A DNA stretch of 62,221 bases from an uncultured Verrucomicrobia subdivision 3 bacterium. Its GTDB lineage: Bacteria; Verrucomicrobiota; Verrucomicrobiia; Limisphaerales; DASXHY01. Below the pieces are notes generated by a model. The model did not search any database. It saw only the letters and a list, made by a program, of their open reading frames with translations, and had not been told where the DNA came from. The stretch is from contig CALBZA010000033.1 in the NCBI GenBank assembly GCA_937890005.1, positions 1-62,221 of the forward strand, given 5' to 3'. Position numbers and translations under genes: made by a program. Below are positions 44,096-54,326 of this stretch, piece after piece (position 1 is the stretch's first letter; every line of letters begins with the position of its first letter).

Positions 44096-47000
44096 TTAAC
44101 TTTCGGAAGAAGCCATCTCCGGTCTGCGTTCCCATCGGCGCTGGGTCTTTTCGGGCAATGACGTGTCCACGACCGGAAAGTACGTTCCTGCGCCGAATTT
44201 TTCATCGATGGTTTGCTGAAACTCAACGCCGGGAGCAACGCGATAGCGTTCGTGAGGTTCGATGTAAACGAAACCGCCGGAAGGATGTTCCAGGCGAAGG
44301 AAGACCTCGCATTTGCCGGGATTCGCCATCATGAAATCGCGCAGCCATTCGAGGTTTTCGGCGGTCAGATGCACCGCACTCAAGCGCAACCGAATCTGCT
44401 TCGTGAATTTCCGGGGCGCATTCTCAAGCGGCATGATTTCCTGCGGGAAAATCTTTGGCTTTTCATCGCCGGTGGTCACTTCTCCGATCACCAGCACCGC
44501 CTTGTTTGTGACGAACAGATCGCGATATTTGTCGTAGTTTTCGTTCATGCAGAGGATCTGAACAGAACCTTCCAGATCCTCCAGTGTCAGCATTGCGTAA
44601 GGTTTGCCGCTCTTCTTTGAAACACCCTGCTGCACTGCGGAAATCATGCCCCCGATCCGGGTCATGCTGCGATTCGGCAGCTCCGCCAGTTTGGCTGTGT
44701 TGGCCAGAGAAAACTTTTCCAGAATCGGAGCGAATGGCGTCAGCGGGTGGCCCGTGACGTAAAATCCGAGCAATTCCTTTTCATGCGCGAGCAGCTCGTG
44801 CTGGGGCCATTCCGGAAGATTGATGGCGCCGTCATGTTTCGGGACCGCCGTTTCTTCGAAGGTTCCGAACAAGGAACTTTGCCCGCGTTGACGATCCGAA
44901 ATGATGCTCGCCGCGCGTGCCAGCGTGCGATCGATCTGTGCGAAGAGCGAGGCGCGTGATTGTTTGAAACAATCGCAGGCGCCGGATTTGATCAGCGCTT
45001 CTAGAACCTTGCGATTCACGGTGCGGCCATCGACACGTTCGCACATGTCGGCAAGCGAGTTGAATTTTCCGCCCTGTTCGCGCGCTTTCAGGATGCTCTG
45101 CACCGCGACTTCCCCAACGCCCTTGATCGCCGCGAGACCGAAGCGAATGCGTTGAGGCGCAGAGGCCCCGCCTGTCTGTTGTTGTTTGGTTTCGTCTGAA
45201 CGGGACGCCTGTGTTTCCACTGCCGGCGCGAAGTAAACGGAGCTTTCGTTCACGTCCGGTCCGAAGACATCGATTCCAACGCTGCGCGCTTCGGCGATGT
45301 ATTCGCTCAGCTTCGCGGTGTCGGACATGTCGTTCGTCATCATCGCGCAGTAGAACTCGACCGGGTAGTTCGCCTTCAGATACGCCGTCTGATACGCCAC
45401 GATCGCGTAGGCGGCTGCGTGCGATTTGTTGAAACCGTAGCCCGCAAACTTTTCGAGCAGGTCAAAGATCTGGTTCGCCTTCGCCTCAGGAATGTTGTTC
45501 TTCTCCTTGCAGCCTTTGACGAATGTGGCGCGTTGCTTCGCCATTTCCTCAACCTTCTTCTTGCCCATCGCGCGACGCAGCAAATCCGCGCCGCCGAGCG
45601 TGTAGCCGGCAAGATATTGCGTCGCCTGCATCACCTGCTCCTGGTAGATGAGAATGCCGTAGGTCTCCTTCGAGACCGGCTCAAGCAACGGATGTTCGTA
45701 TTCCACCTTTACCTCGCCATGACGGCGCTTGATGAATTCCGGAATAAGATCCATCGGGCCCGGACGATAGAGGGAAACGAGCGCGGTGATGTGTTCCACG
45801 CTGGCGATTTGAAACTTCCGGCAAAGATCGCGCATGCCGCCGGATTCCAGCTGGAACACTCCGAGTGTTTCCGCGCGGTTCAACAGGTCGTAAGTTTTTT
45901 TGTCATCAAGCGGCAACCGGTCGATGGGAATCTCAATTCCCTGGGTTTGCTTCACCATTTCGCAGGTGTTGCGAATCACTGTCAGCGTCTTCAGCCCGAG
46001 GAAATCCATTTTCAGCAGGCCGAGTTCGCCCACTGGATTCATCGCGTATTGCGTGACGATCGTGCCGTCCTCGTCCTGCTTGAGCGGGAGAACGTTCACA
46101 AGCGGCTGGTCGCCGATCACCACGCCCGCCGCGTGGACGCTGGAGTTGCGCGTGAGGTCTTCCAGCACGAACGCGGTGTCGATCAGTTCGCGCGTGACCT
46201 CCTCAGTGTCGTAAGCCTGCTTGAGATCCGGCGATTGCTTGAGCGCCTTCGCCAGATCCATCTTCAGCTCGTTCGGAATCATCTTCGCTAGCCGGTCACA
46301 ATCACTGTAGCTCAGGCCCATCACACGGCCGACGTCGCGCACCACGGACTTTGCACCCATCGTGCCGAATGTGATGATCTGCGCCACGGCGTCGCGACCA
46401 TATTTCTTGCGCACGTATTCGATCACGTCCGCGCGACGATCGTCGGCGAAGTCGATGTCGATATCGGGTGGATTGACGCGTTCAGGGTTGAGGAATCGTT
46501 CGAAAAGAAGTCCGTAGCGGATCGGATCGACGTTCGCGATTTCCAGCAGATAGGTGACGAGCGAACCTGCGGCAGATCCGCGCGCGACGCACGAAATGCC
46601 CATGCTGCGCCCGTATTGGACGAAGTCGGCGACGATCAGGAAGTAACTGATGAACCCGGTTTTCTCGATCACCTTCAGCTCGATCTGAAGACGGTCGATG
46701 ATCGTTTTGATTGCGGCCGCAACGGCTGGATCGTTGATGTCGGAAGGACCATCCGGCGCGTTTTCCGGTGCTCTATACGTCGGCAGCCGCTTCGGATCGT
46801 CGATGCCTTCGACGATGTATTCCTGGCCTTCCGCGCGAACATGCAGTCCGTAGCGCTTGCGCAGACCGTCGGCGAGCAGGTGGCGCAAATAACCTTCGCG
46901 CGTGAAGTTTTCGGGTGGATTGAAGACAGGATAGTGCAGCTTACCGAACTCGATCTCGACGTTGCATTTCTCGGCAACTTCGAGGGTGTTCTTCACCGCG

Positions 47001-47791
47001 TCGGGAACTTCGGCAAACCGCGCCTTCATCTCCTCCGCCGAGCGCAGATAAAACTGCTCCTCGACATATTTCATCCGCTTCGTGTCCGCGAGCTGCGTCT
47101 GCGTGCCGATGCAGATCAGGCAATCGTGAGCGTGGGAATGGCTTTTCTCGATGTAATGAACATCGTTCGTTGCGACGAGCTTCAGCCCGAATTCCTTCGC
47201 CCAGGGAATCAACTGCCGGTTGACCTTTGCCTGCTCGGGAATGTTGTGATTCTGAAGTTCGAGATAGAAATTCTCGGGACCGAACGTCTGCTTGAACCAG
47301 TCGATTGCCTCTTTCGCGCGCGGCAGCTGGTCCTTCATGATCGCTTCCGGAATCTCGCTGGCGAGGCAGCCGGAAAGTGCAATCAGTCCATCCTTGCATT
47401 GCGTGAGAAGCTCCTTGTCGATGCGCGGTTTGTAGTAATAGCCCTCCAGGTGCGCCGCGGTGGTGAGTTTGATCAGATTTTTGTAACCCGCTTCATCCCT
47501 GGCGAGCAGCACGAGGTGATTGTAAACGTCGCGCCCGCCTGTCGCGGATTTCTTTTCGTGCCGGCTTCCCGGAGCGACATAGACCTCGCAGCCGATGATC
47601 GGCTTGATGCCCTTTTCCCGGGCCATCTTGTAAAAGTCGATCACACCGTACATGACGCCGTGGTCCGTGATCGAAAGGGCGGGGAACTTCAGCGCGTGGG
47701 CCTTCTCCATCAACCGGTCAAGCCGGCAGGCACCATCGAGCAGTGAATACTCGGTGTGCAGGTGAAGATGAACAAAGTCCGCATGCGACAT
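44096..47791 (-). CDS. dnaE: DNA polymerase III subunit alpha
   Basis: The 1231-residue replicative polymerase catalytic subunit. The N-terminal PHP domain begins VHLHLHTEYSLLDGA (residues ~7-21). The polymerase active-site aspartates lie in PPDIDIDFADD (441-451). The finger and little-finger segments follow (GYGFNKSHAAAYA), then an OB-fold region near the C-terminus (IGGMISAVQQGV). This is the DnaE1 type, of normal length, and proofreading would come from a separate epsilon subunit. It is transcribed alone, upstream of glnB on the same strand but 440 bases away. Confidence 0.97.
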   Translation of the reverse strand: MSHADFVHLHLHTEYSLLDGACRLDRLMEKAHALKFPALSITDHGVMYGVIDFYKMAREKGIKPIIGCEVYVAPGSRHEKKSATGGRDVYNHLVLLARDEAGYKNLIKLTTAAHLEGYYYKPRIDKELLTQCKDGLIALSGCLASEIPEAIMKDQLPRAKEAIDWFKQTFGPENFYLELQNHNIPEQAKVNRQLIPWAKEFGLKLVATNDVHYIEKSHSHAHDCLICIGTQTQLADTKRMKYVEEQFYLRSAEEMKARFAEVPDAVKNTLEVAEKCNVEIEFGKLHYPVFNPPENFTREGYLRHLLADGLRKRYGLHVRAEGQEYIVEGIDDPKRLPTYRAPENAPDGPSDINDPAVAAAIKTIIDRLQIELKVIEKTGFISYFLIVADFVQYGRSMGISCVARGSAAGSLVTYLLEIANVDPIRYGLLFERFLNPERVNPPDIDIDFADDRRADVIEYVRKKYGRDAVAQIITFGTMGAKSVVRDVGRVMGLSYSDCDRLAKMIPNELKMDLAKALKQSPDLKQAYDTEEVTRELIDTAFVLEDLTRNSSVHAAGVVIGDQPLVNVLPLKQDEDGTIVTQYAMNPVGELGLLKMDFLGLKTLTVIRNTCEMVKQTQGIEIPIDRLPLDDKKTYDLLNRAETLGVFQLESGGMRDLCRKFQIASVEHITALVSLYRPGPMDLIPEFIKRRHGEVKVEYEHPLLEPVSKETYGILIYQEQVMQATQYLAGYTLGGADLLRRAMGKKKVEEMAKQRATFVKGCKEKNNIPEAKANQIFDLLEKFAGYGFNKSHAAAYAIVAYQTAYLKANYPVEFYCAMMTNDMSDTAKLSEYIAEARSVGIDVFGPDVNESSVYFAPAVETQASRSDETKQQQTGGASAPQRIRFGLAAIKGVGEVAVQSILKAREQGGKFNSLADMCERVDGRTVNRKVLEALIKSGACDCFKQSRASLFAQIDRTLARAASIISDRQRGQSSLFGTFEETAVPKHDGAINLPEWPQHELLAHEKELLGFYVTGHPLTPFAPILEKFSLANTAKLAELPNRSMTRIGGMISAVQQGVSKKSGKPYAMLTLEDLEGSVQILCMNENYDKYRDLFVTNKAVLVIGEVTTGDEKPKIFPQEIMPLENAPRKFTKQIRLRLSAVHLTAENLEWLRDFMMANPGKCEVFLRLEHPSGGFVYIEPHERYRVAPGVEFQQTIDEKFGAGTYFPVVDTSLPEKTQRRWERRPEMASSES

Positions 47792-47874
47792 GAAGCAACG
47801 TTACTGTCGGAAGCGGAACCCGCGCAAGAAAGGGATATGCACAACGCGATTCTGCGCCGGTCGATTCATCTGAA

Positions 47875-47904
47875 TTGACTCCCATCGCTTCGCTGTCGAA
47901 TAAT
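47875..47904 (+). promoter_or_regulatory. Putative sigma-70 promoter of the moxR run
   Basis: TTGACT (47875-47880), an 18-base spacer and AATAAT (47899-47904), 34 bases before the moxR ATG. It is the best promoter-like pair seen in the window and suits an operon running to about 60.1 kb. Confidence 0.55.
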
Positions 47905-47938
47905 CGCGACAGCTTTGCAGCAAAGCATACAAGGACAC

Positions 47939-48922
47939 ATGAACGACATTTCGCCGGAGGAGGTAGGCGCGCTTTATCGCCGCATCACACAGGAACTGAA
48001 CAAGGTGATCGTGGGCCAGGATCGAATTGTTCTACTGTTGCTCGCGAGCCTTTTTGCCCGGGGACATTGCCTTCTGATTGGCGTTCCCGGCCTTGCCAAA
48101 ACACTCATTGTGCGGACGCTATCGGAGGTGCTCCAGTTGAGCTTCCGGCGGGTTCAATTCACGCCCGATCTCATGCCGGCGGACATCATCGGATCCGAAG
48201 TGCTTCAGGAGCGGGAAGGGCGCCTCGAGTTCGAGTACAAACGCGGCCCCATCTTTGCGAACCTCGTTCTCGCCGACGAAATCAACCGCACACCGCCGCG
48301 AACACAGGCTGCGTTGCTCGAAGCGATGCAGGAACATCGTGTCACCATCGGAGGACAGACGCATGCGTTGCCAGATCCGTTCCTCGTCGTTGCGACACAG
48401 AATCCGATCGAGCAGGAAGGCACCTATCCCTTGCCGGAGGCGCAGCTGGACCGCTTCATGTTCTCGCTTTACCTCGATTACCCGTCGAAGCAGGAGGAGA
48501 TCGAGATCGTGAAACGCACCACTCTTCAGGAGTTGCCGCGTCTGACCGCCACGATCACGGCGGAGGAGTTGTTGAAAGTGCAGAAACTCATCCTGGCGGC
48601 TCCGGTTTCGGATCACGTGATTGATTACGCCGTGACGCTTGCCGCGGCGACACGTCCGGCGCAGAACGCGATTCCCGCGGTGCGGGATTATGTCGATTGG
48701 GGAGCGGGACCGCGAGCATCGCAATACCTCATCATGGGTGCCAAGGCCCTGGCGTTGCTGAATGGACGGATCAGTCCGGAGACCTCAGACGTGCGCGACA
48801 TCGCGCCTCATGTGTTGCAACATCGTGTGATCACGAACTATCGCGCGACCGGTGCGGGGAAGAAATCACGCGATGTCGTTCACAGCGTCCTTTCGGAGGT
48901 TCGCGAGGCCGCTTATCAGTGA
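47939..48922 (+). CDS. MoxR-family AAA ATPase
   Basis: A 327-residue AAA+ chaperone-like ATPase. Walker A is GVPGLAKT (48-55), then FTPDLMPADIIGSEV, Walker B LVLADEINRTPPRTQ, sensor 1 VVATQNPIEQEGTYPLPEAQLDRF, as in all MoxR proteins. Members work with VWA proteins to mature or activate membrane or metal-containing targets. ATG 47939 is used. It heads the run with DUF58 and VWA genes. Confidence 0.95.
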   Translation: MNDISPEEVGALYRRITQELNKVIVGQDRIVLLLLASLFARGHCLLIGVPGLAKTLIVRTLSEVLQLSFRRVQFTPDLMPADIIGSEVLQEREGRLEFEYKRGPIFANLVLADEINRTPPRTQAALLEAMQEHRVTIGGQTHALPDPFLVVATQNPIEQEGTYPLPEAQLDRFMFSLYLDYPSKQEEIEIVKRTTLQELPRLTATITAEELLKVQKLILAAPVSDHVIDYAVTLAAATRPAQNAIPAVRDYVDWGAGPRASQYLIMGAKALALLNGRISPETSDVRDIAPHVLQHRVITNYRATGAGKKSRDVVHSVLSEVREAAYQ

Positions 48923-48937
48923 GGTTCGAATCGTGTC

Positions 48938-49990
48938 ATGAGCACTCAACGGCGGGTTCCACCAGTGATCGGCAAATCGATGCCGCCCCCGCTGTCCGGC
49001 GGTGACGGAGCCGCCGTTCCGCCGCGCCTGCCGGGTTCGGAACGGCTGCAGCAGTATGCCCGCGTTTTCAAATCCCTTCCTCCGCCCATTCCAAAATCGC
49101 TTCTGAATCCGGCGGAACTGGAACGTTTCAAAAACCTCCTGCTTTTTGCGCGCGCCACGGTGGAGGGGTATTTCATCGGCCGACACAAATCTCCGCGTCA
49201 TGGTGCATCGGTCGAGTTCACCGACTACAAGCAATATGTTGCGGGGGACGAGATCAGCCGGATTGACTGGCGTGTCTGGGGAAGAACCCGCCGCCTGTTT
49301 GTGCGTCAGTTTCAGGCCGAGACAGACATGTCGGTGTATTTGCTCGTCGATACCAGCAACTCGATGAATTATCGCGGGAACTCGGGTGAATCGAAGTTTG
49401 TCCTTGCCGCGAAGATTGCCGCCGCGCTGTCGTATCTGATGATCCGTCAGGGCGACAAGGCTGCCCTCGGGCTCTTCGCCGATGCGTTGAAGGATTACAT
49501 TCCCGCAGGCGGCACTGTGCGGCACCTGCACCGGATGGTCTCCAAGCTGGAGGCGGTGAAGCCTTCTTCCACAACGGGGGTGGCGAGTGCGTTGGCGGAA
49601 TGCAATGGAGTTTTTCGAAAACGCGGACGGCTCGTGATTCTTTCCGATTTCTGGGACGACCACGATCAACTGCTCGACGCATTGAGCCAGTTTCTGCATC
49701 GCCGATTTGAAATCCTGCTGTTGCATGTGGTCCATCCCGATGAACTGGATCTGCCGAGCGTGAACAGCGCGCGATTCCAGGACATGGAAACCGAAGAGAT
49801 TGTGGAGGTGGAACCCGATGAGATCCGGTTGGCTTACTCAAGGACCGTCCGGGAACACATCGACCGCCTGGCACGGGAAGCCAGCGGACGGCAGATCAGT
49901 CACACGGTGGTGAATACAAAAACGCCATATTTGAGCGCCATTGAGGCGTATCTCGGGTTTCGTGGCGAGAACACCCTGGGGGTGCGCTGA
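48938..49990 (+). CDS. DUF58 protein
   Basis: A 350-residue soluble protein. After a proline-rich N-terminus (about 40 residues) the DUF58 core reads DEISRIDWRVWGRTRRLFVRQF, followed by a VWA-like MIDAS segment LLVDTSNSMNY. The last base of its stop is shared with the next start (TGATG), so translation is coupled. DUF58 proteins usually pair with MoxR ATPases. Confidence 0.9.
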   Translation: MSTQRRVPPVIGKSMPPPLSGGDGAAVPPRLPGSERLQQYARVFKSLPPPIPKSLLNPAELERFKNLLLFARATVEGYFIGRHKSPRHGASVEFTDYKQYVAGDEISRIDWRVWGRTRRLFVRQFQAETDMSVYLLVDTSNSMNYRGNSGESKFVLAAKIAAALSYLMIRQGDKAALGLFADALKDYIPAGGTVRHLHRMVSKLEAVKPSSTTGVASALAECNGVFRKRGRLVILSDFWDDHDQLLDALSQFLHRRFEILLLHVVHPDELDLPSVNSARFQDMETEEIVEVEPDEIRLAYSRTVREHIDRLAREASGRQISHTVVNTKTPYLSAIEAYLGFRGENTLGVR

Positions 49991-52065
49991 TGTCCTTTCT
50001 CAGTCCCGCCTTGATAGGAGCATTGCTGCCGCTGCTTGCGCTGCCGGTTGTGATCCATCTGTTGAACCGGAGCTTTCCGCGTCATCTCCGTTTTCCATCC
50101 GTGGAACTCATCCGACGGACGCTGGCGCATCGCTCCCGGCTGAATCGCTGGCGTCATTGGATTCTGATTGCGCTGCGAACGCTTCTGCTTCTCCTGCTGC
50201 TCTTTGCTTTTCTTCAGCCCGTCCTGCCCAGGTTCGGCGGAACGCCGTCGGAACAGGCGTCTCGCCGGGTTCTGATTGTTCTGGATCATTCGTTGAGCAT
50301 GGAACACACGGGCGATGGGGCAAGTTCGCGAGAGCGAGGCGTTCATGAAGCCCTGAAGCTCCTGGATTCGCTCAGCTCTGACGATCTCGTGAACATCGTT
50401 CTGTTGGGATCCGCTTCCTCAAGCTGTTTCGTGACATTCTCGAAGGATCATGGCGAAGCGCGGCGGTATTTGCGCCAGCTGGGGCCGGGGTTCACGCGTG
50501 CTGATGTCAACCGCGCGAATCAGTTCGCCGCGCGTCTGCTCGCGAAGGAACAGGGTGCCTGCGAAGTGTATTTCATATCCGATTTTCAGCGGAAGAACTG
50601 GTCCAGCGTCAGTTTTGAATCGCTGCCTGCGGAGGCAAAGCTGTTTTTCGTTCCCGTCGGGCCAAGGCATCTCGCGAATCGAGCCGTGATGGACGCCCGT
50701 CTTTCGGAGCACATCATTCTCTCCGGCGAAATCCTGATGCTCGATGTCACAATCGGGAATTTTTCAGAGGAACCTTTCGACGGTCGTGTGACAGTAACAG
50801 TGGATGGACGTCCGGGAACGGATCAGGATGTCTCGATTGCGTCGTGGTCGGAATCCCGTGTTTCAATGCCCGTGATGGCTGGCGGTCCGGGGCTGCATCT
50901 GTGCGAAGTGCGATTGCCTTCAGATGCCCTGGCCGCGGACAATGCGTTTCATTTCGCCTTCAAGGTTCAGGAAAAGGAGGAGGTTCTGATCGTCTCCGAT
51001 GATCCGGCGATGAATGCCCCGGCCTATTTTCTCAGGATTGCACTGAATCCATTCGAAAATGAGGCGGGACCGTTGCTTCCCCGGATCATTCCATCGGAAG
51101 AACTGTCGTCCACCCGTCTGGCTGGCATACGAAAGCTGTTCATCACCCGGTCGAAGCCGCTTCAGGCATCCGCCGTTGAGGCGGTGGCGCAGTTTCTTTT
51201 GCGCGGCGGCGGCCTGGTTTATTTCATGGACGGCACCGACGACAAGGCGAGCCTGGCGCTGCTGGAGAATCAGATCGGGCGTGAGACATTGCCCATGCGG
51301 ATCGCCCGAAAACATTCCGCAACGAACGTTGTTTCCGGCGCCCAGCAGATTGCGCGCGGCGATTTCAAATCGCGCTTTCTGAAGTTGTTCAAGGGAACCG
51401 CCCGGCAGAATCTCGCCCTGCTTGAATTCTACGATTACTACCAGGCAGGAGCGACAGCTGCGGGTGGAGTGTTGCTGACCTATTCCGACGGAACCCCGGC
51501 CATGGCGGAAATGAATCATGGTCTTGGGACGGCGTTGCTCTTGAATTTTTCAGTCGCAGAATCGGCAAGCAATCTGGCGCGACAACGGTTGTTTCCGGCA
51601 TGGATGCAGGAACTCGTGCGGGAGCTGTCGGTTGAAACGCCGGCGCCGGTCACCTTCACGGTGGGCGAAACATTGCAAACAGAAATCTGGCGGAGCGAGG
51701 TTCAGCACGATCTGCGCAGTCCCTCAGGAAAGAGCATCCTGCCGAAACGCGACCTGGTCGGCGAACGTTGCACGATCAGTTTTCCCGCGCAGGAACTGGG
51801 GTTCTACAGGATCGGGTCACAGCGTCCGTTATACGCCTTCGGAGTAAATCCCAGCGCTGAAGAAGCGGATCTGCGTCCGATGGATCGCGCGGCGTTGCCG
51901 AAGGAATTTGCCGCGAATCGCCAGGCCTTTTTCGTGAGTGGAAGTGAGGATTACGAGCAGCTCGCGAAGGGCCGCCCCATTTTCCATTGGTTTCTTCTCG
52001 CTGCCTGCTGTGTGCTTCTCCTGGAAAGCGGATTTCAATGGTTGATCCGGAGGAAGCCGGCATGA
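49990..52065 (+). CDS. BatA-domain/VWA membrane protein
   Basis: A 691-residue protein. The N-terminal BatA-type helices (residues 1-80) include LSPALIGALLPLLALPVVIHLLNR and RWRHWILIALRTLLLLLLLFAFL. A VWA domain follows with the MIDAS-like VLIVLDHSLSM, then a long periplasmic or cytoplasmic part with beta-rich segments, and a final helix (FHWFLLAACCVLLLESGFQWLI). Similar proteins in Bacteroidetes are called aerotolerance BatA/B; the link to stress is not shown. It overlaps the next gene by four bases. Confidence 0.85.
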   Translation: MSFLSPALIGALLPLLALPVVIHLLNRSFPRHLRFPSVELIRRTLAHRSRLNRWRHWILIALRTLLLLLLLFAFLQPVLPRFGGTPSEQASRRVLIVLDHSLSMEHTGDGASSRERGVHEALKLLDSLSSDDLVNIVLLGSASSSCFVTFSKDHGEARRYLRQLGPGFTRADVNRANQFAARLLAKEQGACEVYFISDFQRKNWSSVSFESLPAEAKLFFVPVGPRHLANRAVMDARLSEHIILSGEILMLDVTIGNFSEEPFDGRVTVTVDGRPGTDQDVSIASWSESRVSMPVMAGGPGLHLCEVRLPSDALAADNAFHFAFKVQEKEEVLIVSDDPAMNAPAYFLRIALNPFENEAGPLLPRIIPSEELSSTRLAGIRKLFITRSKPLQASAVEAVAQFLLRGGGLVYFMDGTDDKASLALLENQIGRETLPMRIARKHSATNVVSGAQQIARGDFKSRFLKLFKGTARQNLALLEFYDYYQAGATAAGGVLLTYSDGTPAMAEMNHGLGTALLLNFSVAESASNLARQRLFPAWMQELVRELSVETPAPVTFTVGETLQTEIWRSEVQHDLRSPSGKSILPKRDLVGERCTISFPAQELGFYRIGSQRPLYAFGVNPSAEEADLRPMDRAALPKEFAANRQAFFVSGSEDYEQLAKGRPIFHWFLLAACCVLLLESGFQWLIRRKPA
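52049..52054 (+). promoter_or_regulatory. Ribosome binding site of the second VWA gene
   Basis: GGAGGA seven bases before ATG 52062. It fixes the start there rather than at upstream in-frame codons. Confidence 0.75.
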
Positions 52066-54302
52066 ACCTGATTTTGTCAGCTGAGCTTGTGTTCGATCCG
52101 CTTCTGCCGGAGCCGCTGATTCTGCTGCTCGGACTGATGCTCGGTGTCGGCACACTCTGGATTTACCTGCGTGTCGGGAGGACGGTCGGTCCATGGCGGA
52201 ACGCGGTTCTTCTGCTGCTCCGGCTGTGCGGCATCGCGTCAGTTCTGGCGCTGCTGTTGCAGCCTTCGATCAACGAACAAGTGACTCCACCGAAACAGGA
52301 GCGCGTGACGTTTGTGGCAATTGACAGCTCGCTGAGCATGAAACAGCGTGACCTCGATGGCGTCTCCCGTATCGACGCCGCAAAGAATCTCCTCCGCGAA
52401 GCCGGAGTGGTCACTGTTGCGGGGATGGTGGACGATCCGCGTCTTCGACTGTTCGAATTTCATCAGGACGCGACCCTCCTGGAGAAGCCGGTGAGCGACC
52501 TGGTCCCGCACGGGCGCACCACGCGATTTCATCAGTCCGTTTCCACATTGCTGAACACACTGCGGCCGGACGAGGCGATCAATGCCGTGATCCTGCTCAC
52601 CGACGGACACGATTTCGAAATGGTGAATCCGGCAACGACAGGCGCCGCCGCGCGGATGCGTCAGGCTCCGATCTTTGCGGTGCCGTTTGGACGCCAGGGA
52701 AATGTTCGCGACGTGGCGGTCCGGATCGCCAGCTATCAGCCGTATTGCTATGTGAAGCAGAAGGCGCGCATCAGTGTTGCCTTGCGCGTGGTGGGCTGTG
52801 AGTTTGAAGACATCGCGATCCAGCTGTTGCGCCACGGCAAACCGGTTCAAACCAAAACAGTAAACGCGGGAGAACTGCTGGAGGTGCCGGTCGAATTCGA
52901 AGTGACGGAACCGGAGACGGGACAGTTTGAATATGAAGTGCGTTCGCGGCCGCTTGAGCACGAGACAGACACGGCGAACAACAGCGTCATCACCTTCCTC
53001 AACGTGATCGATCAGCAGATTCGCGTGCTGCTGCTCGAAGGCGATCCTTATTGGGACACCACCTTCCTGCAGCGGTCCCTGATGCGGAACGACAAGTTCG
53101 ACGTGGATGCCGTGCTGCAGTATGGAACCGCAAAACAGCGGGTGATTCGCAAGAATCCAAACGCAGGCGCTTTTCAGCTTCCATCCTCAATCGAGAAACT
53201 CGCCGTTTACGACGTCATTGTGCTGGGGCGCTCCATCGAACGTCTTTTTACGAAACCTCCAGGTGCAGGGGCGACATCAGGTGAATTGGACGCCTCACAA
53301 GTTGTCGAACTGCTGAATGCGTACGTTCAGGAACGCGCTGGTACAATCGTGTTCAGTCGGGGGCCGGCGTTTGAATCGAAAGATGGGGATCAGCTGGCGC
53401 CGGTTCTTTGGGGAGATCGTGTGAAGGATCGAGTTCGCATCCAACCCACCTCGGAAGGAAAGGCGTTGGCGGCATTTCGAACGTTGAATGACTCCGGTTC
53501 CAGCCTGGAGGAACTTCCCGAACTGTTGGCGGGCAAGGCCGCGGTCGAAGTGCAGCCGTTGACAGGCGTGCTTGCTGTTTCGTCCGACAATGAGTTCGGA
53601 CGCATTCCCGCAGTGGTGCATCGCAGGCTCGGCCGAGGGCAGGTGGTGAGCCTGGGGGTTGAAGGGCTCTGGCGATGGGGGTTGAACACGAAGAACGATG
53701 GCGCGAACTCGTCGTTCGACCGGTTTTGGGACCAGCTGATGTTGTGGTTGATGGCGGGGCGGGATTTCATTCCCAACCGCCAGTTTTCGTTCCGCCCGAA
53801 TTCGGCAAACATCCAGTTGGGGGAAAAGATTCATTTCCGGCTGACAATGCGGCAGCCCGATCCGTCGGTGAAAACCGTTCCGGTCGCCCTCTTCTTCAAT
53901 GAAAGCGAGGTTGGACGTGTGAGCATGGCTGCGCCGCCGACCGATTCGAGCCGCCTTTCCGCTGAGTATCTGCCGGAAAAGCCGGGGCGCTACAGGGCCG
54001 TCGCTCAGTTTCCCGACGGCACATCGCAGGAAACGCGGTTCATCGTTTTCAACGAAAACCTGGAGGAGACGGAGGTCGCATCCGATGTTCTCTGTCTCAG
54101 GCGCCTGTGTGAAAGCAGTGGGGGGCGGGTTATTGATGGCACAGAGTTTTCCAGATTGATCCGCGAACTGAATCGCGACGAAACGGAGCTGACCCCGCAA
54201 ACCCGCATCCGTCCGGTCTGGAACCGTGCTTGGGTTTTTTATCTGATCGGCGTAATGTTCGGCCTGGACTGGTTCCTGCGCCGAAGATGGGGGTTGTCGT
54301 AA
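52062..54302 (+). CDS. VWA-domain membrane protein
   Basis: A 746-residue protein with two N-terminal helices (residues ~14-40, 47-68), a VWA domain (VTFVAIDSSLSMKQRD, with DXSXS at about 90-94, and ILLTDGHDF), then CARDB/beta-sandwich segments, a class I glutamine-amidotransferase-like region (RVLLLEGDPYWDTTFLQRSL) and a C-terminal helix (WVFYLIGVMFGLDWFLRRRW). It is the second BatA/B-like partner of the MoxR ATPase. The start is set by the ribosome binding site and the ATGA overlap. Confidence 0.85.
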   Translation: MNLILSAELVFDPLLPEPLILLLGLMLGVGTLWIYLRVGRTVGPWRNAVLLLLRLCGIASVLALLLQPSINEQVTPPKQERVTFVAIDSSLSMKQRDLDGVSRIDAAKNLLREAGVVTVAGMVDDPRLRLFEFHQDATLLEKPVSDLVPHGRTTRFHQSVSTLLNTLRPDEAINAVILLTDGHDFEMVNPATTGAAARMRQAPIFAVPFGRQGNVRDVAVRIASYQPYCYVKQKARISVALRVVGCEFEDIAIQLLRHGKPVQTKTVNAGELLEVPVEFEVTEPETGQFEYEVRSRPLEHETDTANNSVITFLNVIDQQIRVLLLEGDPYWDTTFLQRSLMRNDKFDVDAVLQYGTAKQRVIRKNPNAGAFQLPSSIEKLAVYDVIVLGRSIERLFTKPPGAGATSGELDASQVVELLNAYVQERAGTIVFSRGPAFESKDGDQLAPVLWGDRVKDRVRIQPTSEGKALAAFRTLNDSGSSLEELPELLAGKAAVEVQPLTGVLAVSSDNEFGRIPAVVHRRLGRGQVVSLGVEGLWRWGLNTKNDGANSSFDRFWDQLMLWLMAGRDFIPNRQFSFRPNSANIQLGEKIHFRLTMRQPDPSVKTVPVALFFNESEVGRVSMAAPPTDSSRLSAEYLPEKPGRYRAVAQFPDGTSQETRFIVFNENLEETEVASDVLCLRRLCESSGGRVIDGTEFSRLIRELNRDETELTPQTRIRPVWNRAWVFYLIGVMFGLDWFLRRRWGLS

Positions 54303-54326
54303 TCATGAAGCCGGCTGGCGAAAAAG

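Noticed and set aside
46616..47746. 376-residue ORF opposite dnaE
   Set aside because: dnaE is certain here; the opposite frame has no motif and reflects GC-rich codon structure.
53295..54200. 301-residue ORF opposite the second VWA gene
   Set aside because: Shadow of a gene supported by its start site, MIDAS motif and operon position.
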